Shown here: positions 46,252-55,806 of the stretch, piece by piece
Numbering within the stretch: position 1 is the first letter of the stretch
Layout of the letters: the number at the start of each line of letters is the position of its first letter
From: Stemphylium vesicarium
Taxonomy: Eukaryota; Ascomycota; Dothideomycetes; Pleosporales; Pleosporaceae
Assembly (NCBI GenBank): GCA_004380135.1
Contig: QXCR01000092.1
Span: 62,001 to 126,000, forward strand
DNA: 64,000 nucleotides
Direction: 5' to 3'
The notes under the pieces: model-generated
What the model was told of the DNA's origin: nothing
The model's input: only the letters and a program-made list of their open reading frames with translations
Databases searched by the model: none
Translations under genes and position numbers: made by a program

Positions 46252-47301
46252 CTACTCGTCCATCTGCCACTGATATTCCAGCTTCTGAATGTCTGCCTTG
46301 CGATTCCTCGAGTCGAACCACTGCTTCTCGAAACCGTTGCTTCGGTCGACACCATCCCACCGGTGTCCAGGGCGAATGTTGTATCTGTTTGGCTGGAAAG
46401 CACCTTTGTAAAGCGGCTTTCCCGTAATACTGCGCCCCGCCTTCTTTTTGCGCAAGAAGCCCGAGGCTGGATCGTTCCAGTGGCCTCGCTCCTTTAGCTC
46501 GTCGTTGAGTTCTGCGTCGTCTGCGTATCGCGCGATCGTCATCGTCTTCGCATCCTGCAGCTGCTGTTTCCGTCGCTCAGCTTCTGCATTCTGTACGTCT
46601 CCGCGCGCCGCTTTTTCCTTTTCGCGCTTCTTGCGCTCCTCCTCTTCGGCCTTTTTTCGTGCCTCTGCGCGCTTCATTGCGACGTTGATTATACGACCGC
46701 TCGCGTCACGGTATATAGTCTCTTGCGCCGCGCTTCCCATCTCCTTTGTGGCTTGCTCGACCTTGCGCTTCTCCTCATCCTGCTTGATCTTCATAGCTGC
46801 TGCGACATCCGCAGCACTTTGTAGGCCTGCTTTTGCGCCGGACTCCATCCTGAGCACATTATCCTGATCCACCATTTCCGGCGCCTCGTCTTCAGCCTCC
46901 GCGGCCTTTTCGCGGTCGGCAGCGGTGTCTGCTATGATGGCATCGGCGGCGGCTGCGTCGGCAGCGAGTTGCTCGGCGTGTGATGGTGCGGCGACACCTA
47001 CGGCTGTCCAGGTCGCTGCGCTGGTACCTTTGGACTTTTTCTTGGATTTCTTGAGTGTGCCTCCACCGACTGGTAAATTCCATGTTAGCGATCGTAGTTT
47101 CAAAACCAAAGCGATTAGAGAGTTCTTACCTATCATTGGCGCATCATCGTCATCGTCGTCCGCTTTGTCTTTCCAGCCCAGATTGTCATCATCGTCGATG
47201 ATGAGCCCTGCATCCTTGTTCTTCCGCTTGCGCTTCTTAGATTTCTTGTCCGAATCAGCCGTAAGGTAGTTTTTGGCTAAGTAGTCGGCGAGCCCAGACA
47301 T
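46252..47301 (-). CDS. BUD13: BUD13/CWC26 pre-mRNA splicing factor (RES complex)
   Basis: Subunit of the retention-and-splicing complex with Snu17 and Pml1, associated with the spliceosome. Two exons (minus strand), 47301-47130 and 47069-46252, give 329 residues. The N-terminus MSGLADYLAKNYLTADSDKK is the family start, followed by a Lys-rich and an Asp-rich stretch. The conserved C-terminal domain has ETIYRDASGRIINVAMKRAE, PLYKGAFQPNRYNIRPGHRW and DGVDRSNGFEKQWFDSRNRK; the NRFNI/RPG and W-DG elements are the part that binds Snu17 in yeast. The middle is helical and charged. The gene is divergent from ATL1 with 179 bp between starts. Confidence 0.94.
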   Translation of the reverse strand: MSGLADYLAKNYLTADSDKKSKKRKRKNKDAGLIIDDDDNLGWKDKADDDDDDAPMIGKNSLIALVLKLRSLTWNLPVGGGTLKKSKKKSKGTSAATWTAVGVAAPSHAEQLAADAAAADAIIADTAADREKAAEAEDEAPEMVDQDNVLRMESGAKAGLQSAADVAAAMKIKQDEEKRKVEQATKEMGSAAQETIYRDASGRIINVAMKRAEARKKAEEEERKKREKEKAARGDVQNAEAERRKQQLQDAKTMTIARYADDAELNDELKERGHWNDPASGFLRKKKAGRSITGKPLYKGAFQPNRYNIRPGHRWDGVDRSNGFEKQWFDSRNRKADIQKLEYQWQMDE

Positions 47302-47480
47302 GCTTGGTTCGGGTTGCGGGGTTAGTTGGTGAATGTACAAGTCGCGAAGTTCGACATGGAAACTTGATGGGCTTGGCATGCGCATCATTCAATGTCACGT
47401 GCTCGCGCGTCACGACGTGCCGTCGATCGCGATCGGACCCTGCCAACCGATCTCAATCACTTCTACACCCTCGGATCACC
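47302..47480. promoter_or_regulatory. Bidirectional promoter BUD13 / ATL1
   Basis: Contains CACGTG at 47396-47401 and a perfect 12-bp palindrome CGATCGCGATCG at 47424-47435. Both genes start within 180 bp, so elements here may serve both. Confidence 0.5.
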
Positions 47481-48107
47481 ATGGCGCCAGGAGAGCGCTC
47501 CGAAGAGGTTTGGCTGTGGTACACGGCAGTATACGAGGCCATCCAGGAGATCCCCCACGGCAAGGTCACCAGCTACGGCCACATTGCCAGGTTGGTTGGA
47601 AAGCGTGCGTCGTTTCACCGGATGACGACAACTTGCTGACTTGTTCTTTTGACCATAGCCGAATGTCCAAGGTAGCCCTCATCACCATCATGTCACAGCA
47701 GGACTAACGCATGACGTCAAAGACAAGTTGGAGTCTGTCTCAAGAATCTGCCATCGCCGTCGACCGATAGCAGCAAGAAGAGCCCTACGTTTCATAGCGG
47801 CAACGTGCCTTGGCAGCGCGTGATCAACGCCAAAGGCGGCATCAGCCCGAGGTCAGCGCCATTCATCACAACAACGAGGCTTTGTCGCCTGCGATTCGAT
47901 TGCTGACCATGACAAAGAGGACCCAGTGCCGCAGCCCACCAAGCGGATGCTTTGCGGAGGGAGGGTGTGGAGGTCAGGCAGGATGCTATGGGGCAGTACA
48001 GTGTGGAGCTCGGGGAGTACGGCTGGTTTCCTGACATGCTTCCAAGCGAGGCTGGCCAAGTAGAGGGTAGCGATACGGACGAAGACGAGGCCGCGTACCA
48101 TACCTGA
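47481..48107 (+). CDS. Alkyltransferase-like DNA repair protein (ATL1)
   Basis: DNA-binding protein related to O6-methylguanine methyltransferase but without the acceptor cysteine; it flags O6-alkylguanine for nucleotide excision repair. Four exons: 47481-47604, 47659-47671 (13 nt), 47723-47851 and 47918-48107, encoding 151 residues. Blocks are IQEIPHGKVTSYGHIARLVG (recognition helix region), RQVGVCLKNL and VPWQRVINAKGGISPR. The Trp in VPWQRV stands where methyltransferases have PCHRV, the mark of ATL proteins. The C-terminal part REGVEV...LGEYGWFPD matches the fission yeast protein. Two introns end in AAAG acceptors, so the exact joins deserve checking, but phases agree. Confidence 0.88.
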
Positions 48108-49100
48108 ACCGTGTGCTTAGGGGGTACACCAGGAACGGTCGTCTTAGTAACGCATGTTAAGATTTGACACGTTAGTGCTCCCAGATAGCTGATTGACGGA
48201 TGCTCCAACCCCACGGTATGGGGTACATAACTTGGTCTTTAGATAGATGAGCGCCCTAAGCTAGTGACAAGGGCGCAGATGCATCGGCCGAATCCGGATC
48301 CTTATCGAAGCTGCGTGCTGAGGGGCGTCAAGCAATAAGCAGCGATTGTTGGGATGCATGCCGTGACTGTTGCTGTCTGAGGTGTGGAGGCTGATGTGGG
48401 GTCGGCAATCGGAACCTGGAGCAGCAGCTTGGAGCGCTTGAGAGCTTGCAAGCTGAGCTTCACCCTTGCCCATGCGCATCGGCCAGGAACACAGCAGGCC
48501 TCCAACTCGCCCACGTTCAGCCAGCAAGGTCTATGAAACCTCGATGATGGCATCATGGACGAGAGCGTCAAACCGGAGGCGCCTCGGGCCAAAGCGGGAA
48601 ATGGGCCTCGGCGAGTCGGAAGCTGGCATCTGGGTCATGAGCTCCCACTACCTCATTGCCTCCTTATCAGGAACCACGACAAAGAGCGGGGACGGTGCCT
48701 ACGCCTTTGACCTCATAAGGGCGGCACTGCCGCAGGAGTAAACAACTGCCTGGCCATTACACACGAGCCCCAATCTATCATAACTGCTTGCATAGCCACT
48801 CTGCGTTTGCCCCAATAGACTTCCATCATCCTGAGTCACTTCTCAGAGTCATTCACAAGACAGCCGCCAGTCATCAATCACGCCTTCCCAGTCTCCCACA
48901 TATTACCTTGACGTCCCTATCGTGCTTGTCGTTCCCTCACTGTTTACCCTCTCCACCCGATCTACCTACCTACCTAGCCACCTAACTATCTACTGCGCGA
49001 TACCTTCACATCTACCAACCCACCCCGACTCTGCATACCACATTAGACACGCCGAAGCACATTCTACACTCCAGCCATCGGAACCATCCGTAACATCATC
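48108..49100. other. 1-kb intergenic region
   Basis: No supported exon. A CCTA tetranucleotide run lies at about 48963-48976, in the CT-rich leader of the next gene. Confidence 0.5.
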
Positions 49101-49657
49101 ATGTCGGCCTCCCAGACCTTCACTGGTGACCTTCGCAGCGATGCCAAGGAGTTCAACCGCGACAAGAACAGCAGGGTGAAGTGGGCGCATGGACAGTCGT
49201 TTGGCCCTGGACGACGCGAGGAAGATGGCAAGCCCCGTCCTGCTAAGTTGAACGTCTTCAAGTAAGTCGCTCCTCCAATCTGGTTTGGCTGGATCATCAG
49301 AGTACTGATCCATGTAGGTCATCGTACCCCGGCCACATGAAAGCACGTACAGCCTTGAACAAGGACATGTCCTTCGCTAGTGACGAGTCGTCCGCCGATG
49401 AGGACGTTGAGCACCCGTCCGCTGCCCCTGCCCCAGACGCGGAGATCGCATACTCGTACGACGCCGCCCGAGGTCCTAGCCACGGCAGCCAGATCCTGCA
49501 CCACGCCTTAGACAAGGCTGTCGAGCGCTTCGAGACGAAGGAGACAGAGAAGCTGGTCAAGAACGAGTACGAAGTTCTCGACATGGACGATGACGCCCCG
49601 CGATCCAAGCGACGTGTGGCGCCAGAGGATGAAGAGTATGAGTTCGTCGATGCATGA
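49101..49657 (+). CDS. Small acidic conserved fungal protein, unknown function
   Basis: Two exons, 49101-49261 and 49318-49657 (56-bp intron, GTAAGT...TGTAG), encode 166 residues. It starts MSASQTFTGDLRSDAKEFNR, has a basic middle (RVKWAHGQSFGPGRREED), an acidic stretch rich in S/D/E, a predicted helix (LDKAVERFETKETEKLVKNE) and a short linear C-terminal end YEVLDMDDDA...EYEFVDA. The two similar YEVLD/YEFVD ends suggest a duplicated acidic motif. I do not recognise a named family; splice phase and codon use support a real gene. Confidence 0.72.
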
Positions 49658-50636
49658 TCGCTTCGGCCAGCCTCTTGACTTTCCTTCTCTCTCCGTCCAC
49701 TCTTTTTGCGCATGTTTTGCATTCAGCTTCATCAGCGTTATTTGGCACCTGGTACTGACTTCGCTGTCTACCTTTGTATCGGTGGACACCTCTACTTGCA
49801 TCATAATTCACGGCAGCATCAATAGGCGAGCGTCCGGCGCTTCTCTGAGGACTTGAGCAGCCCTATACCCTTTCCGGCTTGCTTGCTTTTGGGGTTTGGG
49901 TATTGAAATGGTATTTCGTCTGCGACTTGGTAGGCCATGGAAATGGCAGCGTTTCTACCTGTACTGTTTGCAAACCATGGGTTTGACCCTACGTATGGTA
50001 CACTTAGTCCATAGTCATATCACTAGTGAGCGGTGTGAATTCATGCCGTTCCAACCGAGAAGCTTCATGGTCGTCGTGATGTTTGCGCGATTTCGCTTTT
50101 GGTATTCTTGGAGTTCCGTAGTCGCGCTGTGACAGATCTGCGACGTAACACAGAGCCCTTGGGCGGACGTGGATACTACTCAAGGCGTTGCGCGTACGCA
50201 TCACACATCGCACATTGCGAAAAGACTCCGCCATGCATATCTTATCGAATCCCATCTGCGCGACCTCCTTCCCAAGTGGGGTGAATGCACAACGGCACAT
50301 GGATGGGGTGATAGTGGCCTTGGCCGGCCGCCGATGAATGGCCAGACCCCTTGAAAGGGCCTACGTCATCACCTTTCAAACCCAACCCGTGTTTCGCTTT
50401 TCTAGAACGTTTCCCAGCCCAGCAGCCAAGACCACAACTAAGCACTCGATAAGTCTACTAAACCTATCGCGACAACTCTAGTCCCACACTATTCGGAATA
50501 TATACATCATTCGTCTGCCCGCCAATCCTCGGCTTGCCACAAGCGCAGGCCTCCTTTCAACTCTTCTACCACCCTCGGCCTCTTTGATGGCGCGCGCGAC
50601 CTAGAGTGGTTTCCACGCACAACACCCAAGACCGAA
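49658..50636. other. Intergenic region upstream of the alpha/beta hydrolase
   Basis: Nearly 1 kb without a supported exon on either strand. Confidence 0.5.
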
Positions 50637-51986
50637 ATGACCGTCTCCGTCGACACAGCACCACAGCCCAAGGCTAACCGCCCGCGATGGATGCTCCATG
50701 TCCAGGCGCAGTTTTGGCGCGTCCTGATGGGCATCGGCATGATGCTGCATCGTCTCGCGCGGCCACGACCCCCGAAGCCCGCTTTCCACAGGGACGTCGA
50801 TGCCACCATCTCGCCGCTTAAGGGGAAATTCCGCCTCAATTTCTACGTACCAAAGGAATACAAGAAGCATAAGAAGCTGAAGGGTACTAAGAAATACCCT
50901 GTTGTGATCAACTTCCACGGTGGTGGATTCGTTCTCGGAACAGCGCACGACGATGCGCGCTGGTGCGGTGCCGTAGTCGATGAAGTAGGAGCCGTTGTAG
51001 TGAGCGTCGATTATCGTCTGGCGCCCGAAAACCCGTTCCCTACTGCCGTCGAAGATGGTGCCGATGCGTTGCTCTGGCTGGCGCAACACTCCGACGAATT
51101 GATGCTGGATTCTGATCGCTTCGCTATCTCAGGCTTCTCCTCCGGAGGAAACATGAGCTTTACGGTACCCCTATGCTTACAAGGCGAGCTCTTCGATCGA
51201 ACCACATCCGGCGCCAAGATTGTCGACGAGCGAGCCGGCAGCGTACCCAACGCCGTTATCCAGCAGCCTCAGGGCTCCACCCAGAACCTCACCCCGAACG
51301 GCTCCCGCGTCCCGCTCGTACGTCAAAAGTCGCGCCTCGATCGAATCGCTATGCTGCGCCAGACGGGTGCATCCTCGCTATCTCTCGTTACTTCGTATAA
51401 GGATACATCTGGAGTGTCAGTCATGACGGAAGCATCCAACGCTGTTCTCAAGATTAGGGGCATAGTATCCTTCTATCCATCCGTCGACTATACACAAACG
51501 CGCGCACAACGTCGTGAAACCTGCACAAGGATAGATCAAAACCTCCCTGCCGTCTTCACAGACCTCTTCGACGATTCATACCTCCAGCCACCTTCCCTTG
51601 ACCTCTCACACCCATGGCTAAGTCCCGGTGTAGCTCCAAAGCACATGCTCGAAGCCCTCCCAGATGACATCGTACTCTTCTGCTGCGAATGGGACATGCT
51701 CCTCGCCGAAGGCGAGCGTTTCCGCGACCGTCTGCAAAAAGATCTCGGAAAGCGCGTTCACTACCACTGCGTCCCCGGTGTACCACACGGCTGGGATAAG
51801 GCACCGAATCCTCTTAGGGAGAGCCCCGGTGCGCGACAGCAGTACATGGTTGCGTGTAAGGAGTTGAAGCGCATGTTTGAAATCGAAGATGAAGATGAGG
51901 ATGCGCATCAGAATATGCCGTGCAAGCAGTATCACAAGAGCGTTGATTTGGGCAGGTTAAATCCTGAGGCCCAGCAGCATGCGTAA
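50637..51986 (+). CDS. HSL-type alpha/beta hydrolase (esterase/lipase)
   Basis: Intronless, 449 residues. It carries the hormone-sensitive-lipase-type oxyanion motif HGGG (94-97), VVSVDYRLAPENPFP and the nucleophile elbow GFSSGG with Ser168. The catalytic acid and base are probably in CEWDMLLAEGERF and VPGVPHGWD. A segment of about 100 residues between the nucleophile and the acid (about 195-290) is low in conservation and Ser/Thr/Gln-rich, an insertion often seen in fungal members. A weak hydrophobic stretch near residues 20-40 (WRVLMGIGMMLHRL) could contact membranes. Substrate unknown. Confidence 0.87.
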   Translation: MTVSVDTAPQPKANRPRWMLHVQAQFWRVLMGIGMMLHRLARPRPPKPAFHRDVDATISPLKGKFRLNFYVPKEYKKHKKLKGTKKYPVVINFHGGGFVLGTAHDDARWCGAVVDEVGAVVVSVDYRLAPENPFPTAVEDGADALLWLAQHSDELMLDSDRFAISGFSSGGNMSFTVPLCLQGELFDRTTSGAKIVDERAGSVPNAVIQQPQGSTQNLTPNGSRVPLVRQKSRLDRIAMLRQTGASSLSLVTSYKDTSGVSVMTEASNAVLKIRGIVSFYPSVDYTQTRAQRRETCTRIDQNLPAVFTDLFDDSYLQPPSLDLSHPWLSPGVAPKHMLEALPDDIVLFCCEWDMLLAEGERFRDRLQKDLGKRVHYHCVPGVPHGWDKAPNPLRESPGARQQYMVACKELKRMFEIEDEDEDAHQNMPCKQYHKSVDLGRLNPEAQQHA

Positions 51987-52572
51987 GCTGTGACGTCTTG
52001 ATTCTCCCTGTTTTTTTCTGTATATTCTTGCTCGGCATCGGAGTCTCACATCAGCGGCGTTTGACAGGGTTTTTAAAACCTCGGTTTTTTTGTTAGCGAT
52101 CTTGGGCGTTTATTTGTAGAGAAGCATTATGTTTGGCAATGATATGTTTTATGCAAATGGATGTTTTTGAGGTTGTGGTGTATGTTGCTGTGCTACCTGC
52201 TGTGAGGTCATTGCTTGGTCGACTGTTGTACCTTCTTTATTTCCTACACTTTCGAGCGATGCCGTCTCTGCGTCAAAACGGCCTTAGGGACATCAAAGGC
52301 TGGATCTGACGCTGGCTTTTGCACCCATCCGATACAATTGCCTGAGGATGTTTGTTCAGCCTCGCGACCCCCTCAGCAGCTGGTGGTGGCGCAGTTGCCT
52401 GTGGTTGCACTGCTGCCTCTTCAGCTACTGCCTGCCCCCCCCCCCCCCTGTCTGTCAGCTTTCTTGCTTCGCGCTTTCCTCTCCTCCTACAGTTCAGCAT
52501 CCAAAACTACCTGTCTACAATCATAATTAGGCGTACTTGCACTATCCCCTCATCAATTTCCGATACCACAGT
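51987..52572. other. Intergenic region with a 14-bp C tract
   Basis: Lies between the hydrolase and the second HET gene; it has 14 C at 52435-52448. No supported exon. Confidence 0.5.
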
Positions 52573-54759
52573 ATGGAGACGATTAAGCAGCTCAGGGAAC
52601 GATGGTTTCGCCGGAGAGCAGTTAAGACTCCGCCTGAGAGCGTAGAACCACCACGCTCACTGTATACGAATATTGACACTGGTGAAATCCACAGTGGAGT
52701 CGCAAGCGGCCTTGATTCCCACGCCGTTGAAGAATCTGGAATACTTGCTACGGATGAGTCGCGAACGTTGAGTGTGCAAAAAACAGCTGCACCCTTCACG
52801 GACCCCGTTTCGACGACTGACGTCTGCGAGCGATGCAGACGTTTGCGCATTCGTCCATCCACAGGCCACTTCTACCACTTCCTGAACGAACCCTTCACCG
52901 TGATTACGGCTGAGTCCCTATACGCTGATTGCGATAGCTGTTCTCGGTTTCGCGACGTCTTCGAGCATTGCAAAATACCGGGCTCGTTCACACTGAGACA
53001 GACTATATGGTATTTCGATGATCTGGGATATGCAGAGTATATCGAAAATTGCTCCATTGGGGCTTGGCATCTCGCAGAGAATATCACCTTTTATCCTACG
53101 CGGCCCATTCTAGGTGGCTCTTTGTCATGCGTGGTCCGAAGAATCCACCTTGATGGCCCTGATTATCAATCGATTCGAACGCAACTGGAAACTTGTATGA
53201 CGAATCGTAGTCGATGTTATTTACGTACGCAGCCTTTTCATCAACCCCTTAAAGTCATCGACTGCAATTCACGTCGGATCGTCAAAATAAATTGCGGTAA
53301 ACCATACATGTGCTTGAGTTATGTCTGGGGAAGCAACTCTGTACAGGAGACGGACATTTTGAGGGATGAGCTCCCACCAGACGTGCCGAAAACTGTGGAA
53401 GACGCTATATTTGTGGCAATCAACCTCGGCATACATTTTCTATGGGTTGACCGTTACTGCATAGATCAGAACAATCCTGATGAGAAGCACGATCTCATCA
53501 AAAACATGGACAAGATATATGAAGGCGCTGAAGTCACTATCATAGCTGCCTTAGGAGATGATCCACATCATGGCCTCCCAGGAGTTCGAGGTACACCACG
53601 GAAGCCACAACTGGGCTTGAATCTAGGCGGTGCCGATTTCCTAAGTGCAGGATGCGACCCTGAACAGATACACCATTCGAAATGGGCGACTCGCGGTTGG
53701 ACATACCAGGAGATGCTCCTTTCTCGTCGGCGACTGGTTTTTACGAGTACCCAAATGTATCTCCAGTGCAGGACAACGCATTGCATGGAGGAGCAGGATC
53801 CTGATTACGAGAAAACAGTTTCTTCATCCAGGCGCCTCCCCGGCCGCCCGCCAATGTTTCCGCTTGACGGTATTGGCACCACGGGCATAGACCTGGGTAT
53901 GCGGCTGGCCGAATATTACAAGAGAGATCTGTCATTCAGCACTGACATCATACATGCATTCTCTGGTATCTTCAGTGCATTTGACAACTCAGAATCATTC
54001 CCCTACAGAGCGAAACAACTTTACGGCGTGATAGTGGTGTATCAAGAAGGCATGGAACAATTCGCACGAAAATCGTTTCTCGAAAACCTATGTTGGAGAG
54101 CAAAGTTGGAAAGTTAGATAACTATCGCCCACACGACCAGCACAAACTTATTTCCGTCGTGGAGTTGGGCTTCGGCAAAAGCAGATCAAGTACAAGGGGC
54201 CTTGCTTCCTCCAATCGTTACTGATATCACAACATCCCCATTACTAGATGATGATGTTCAAGTCTACGTTTCGCATAAGATTCATGGACACATGAATATT
54301 CGAGAGTTTGTACTACATCACGATGACTACAAAATGTTCCTTCCTTCCATTGAGGTGAATAGCTGGGTTCTCGAATGCCCGTATGGAGCCGTGGACTCTC
54401 TGACCGCAGACTTGATTCCACCCTATTCCTGGGAGTTCATGCCAAATGAGCCTTGCTACGCTATCGATTTAGTGTTTTTGGCAATCACGGAGCTGCTTGA
54501 AAGCGTTGGTTCAGGTGGGGAAACTGAAATTAGAAAATTATATGTCATGGGTCTGTGTCTGCAGGAGGTACAACCAGGAATATTCCGACGCGTTGGGCGA
54601 TGGGAATGGGCAGAGAGACCTTCTCGGGACTCCACGTACGAAATGTTGAGCGAAAAGTTGGAAGAAGAAAAATGGAACAACCTAGATTTCATGTCCCAGA
54701 AGGAACGGGCGATTGCAGACCAGATGCAGTGGAAGAGAAGGACAATTCGCATCGTATAG
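52573..54759 (+). pseudogene. HET-domain protein gene interrupted by one in-frame stop
   Basis: A single reading frame of 728 codons from ATG 52573 to TAG/TGA-type end at 54759, broken only by TAG at 54115-54117. HET-domain blocks are complete: LKVIDCNSRRIVK, KPYMCLSYVWGSN, LPPDVPKTVEDAIFVAINLG, FLWVDRYCIDQNN, MDKIYEGAEVTIIAALG, LPGVRG and WATRGWTYQEMLLSRRRLVF. After the stop, the same frame continues with LFPSWSWASAKADQVQGALL, also typical of HET proteins, then about 195 more codons. I found no intron that would skip the stop. It is either a recent nonsense allele, a truncated 514-residue product, or a sequence error. A HET protein would promote cell death on nonself recognition. Confidence 0.75.
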
Positions 54760-55806
54760 CATACCAACTTCGTACTTTCATTTTTCTACATCTCGGTCAT
54801 CAATATACATAATGTCAATAGCCAATATTAAAGTACCGTGCGCAAATAAAGAGTTAGTGCAGCCTGCCGTGCAATACCGACGCGCCATGCGACCTACCGA
54901 CAACAAGATCGAGGACTGCGCCCAAGCTAGAAGTAGCTAGATTATCGAGACAAACATGAGAGTCCAAAGATAGCATAGATAGCTATAAAATTAAGAGAAT
55001 CGTTTATTGACTTTTGTCTCTGAAGGTAAACTGCCTTGGGTATCTCAAAATGGGTCTCAAAACTTGTAGGCCTGCCGCCTACAAGTTCACAAATGATTAA
55101 GAAAATCACGACGATTAAAGAAAGATATTGGTTTCTTAGACACCAAAGCCCCTCTGAGTATATACGACTACGTTCCATGACAAGAATCAGGCAAACACTT
55201 GCTAGAACTGTATCTCTAGCGCACTATCTCGCATTCTAACACATTGGTCGTCGCGAGACATCTACACTCGGTAGTCATGCTGTACTTGCTATTAAAACTC
55301 TTTCGAACCCTAATATTTGCTCGATATAATCATTCCAACGTTAATTCGTCTCTTATCTGAATTTAACTGCTACGATGACACTACTAGTACCACGACCTTT
55401 AAAAGCTCTACCACACGTTTCTGCACGAACTCATAAAGTCCCAACCTTTTTCCGATAGCAGCCCACCATCTCGAAAGTCACCAAAGAATAGTCTCATAGC
55501 ACCTCGAAGCGCGTTTCCGGAAGGTAACGCTGCCTCTTCCATGACCATTAGACGACCAACCAACGGGTTCGCAGCTGACTCGGCACCATGCAGTATGATA
55601 TCAGATATATTCTTCTAAATTTAAGACCTCGCTCAAGTGTATTCCCATTCATGTACAAACGCCACGTATGCGAAAGGGTATCCTAAGACCAACATCCAAC
55701 ATTCAAACACCCAAAGTACCTAGAACCAAAAGCCTCATCACCCTTCTTCCAAACGCCCCCACCAGCACCAACCCCAAAACCTGCCCTTAATGAAGAAACA
55801 AGACAA
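54760..55806. other. 1-kb intergenic region
   Basis: AT-richer than the neighbours, with no recognisable exon; short ORFs only. Confidence 0.5.
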
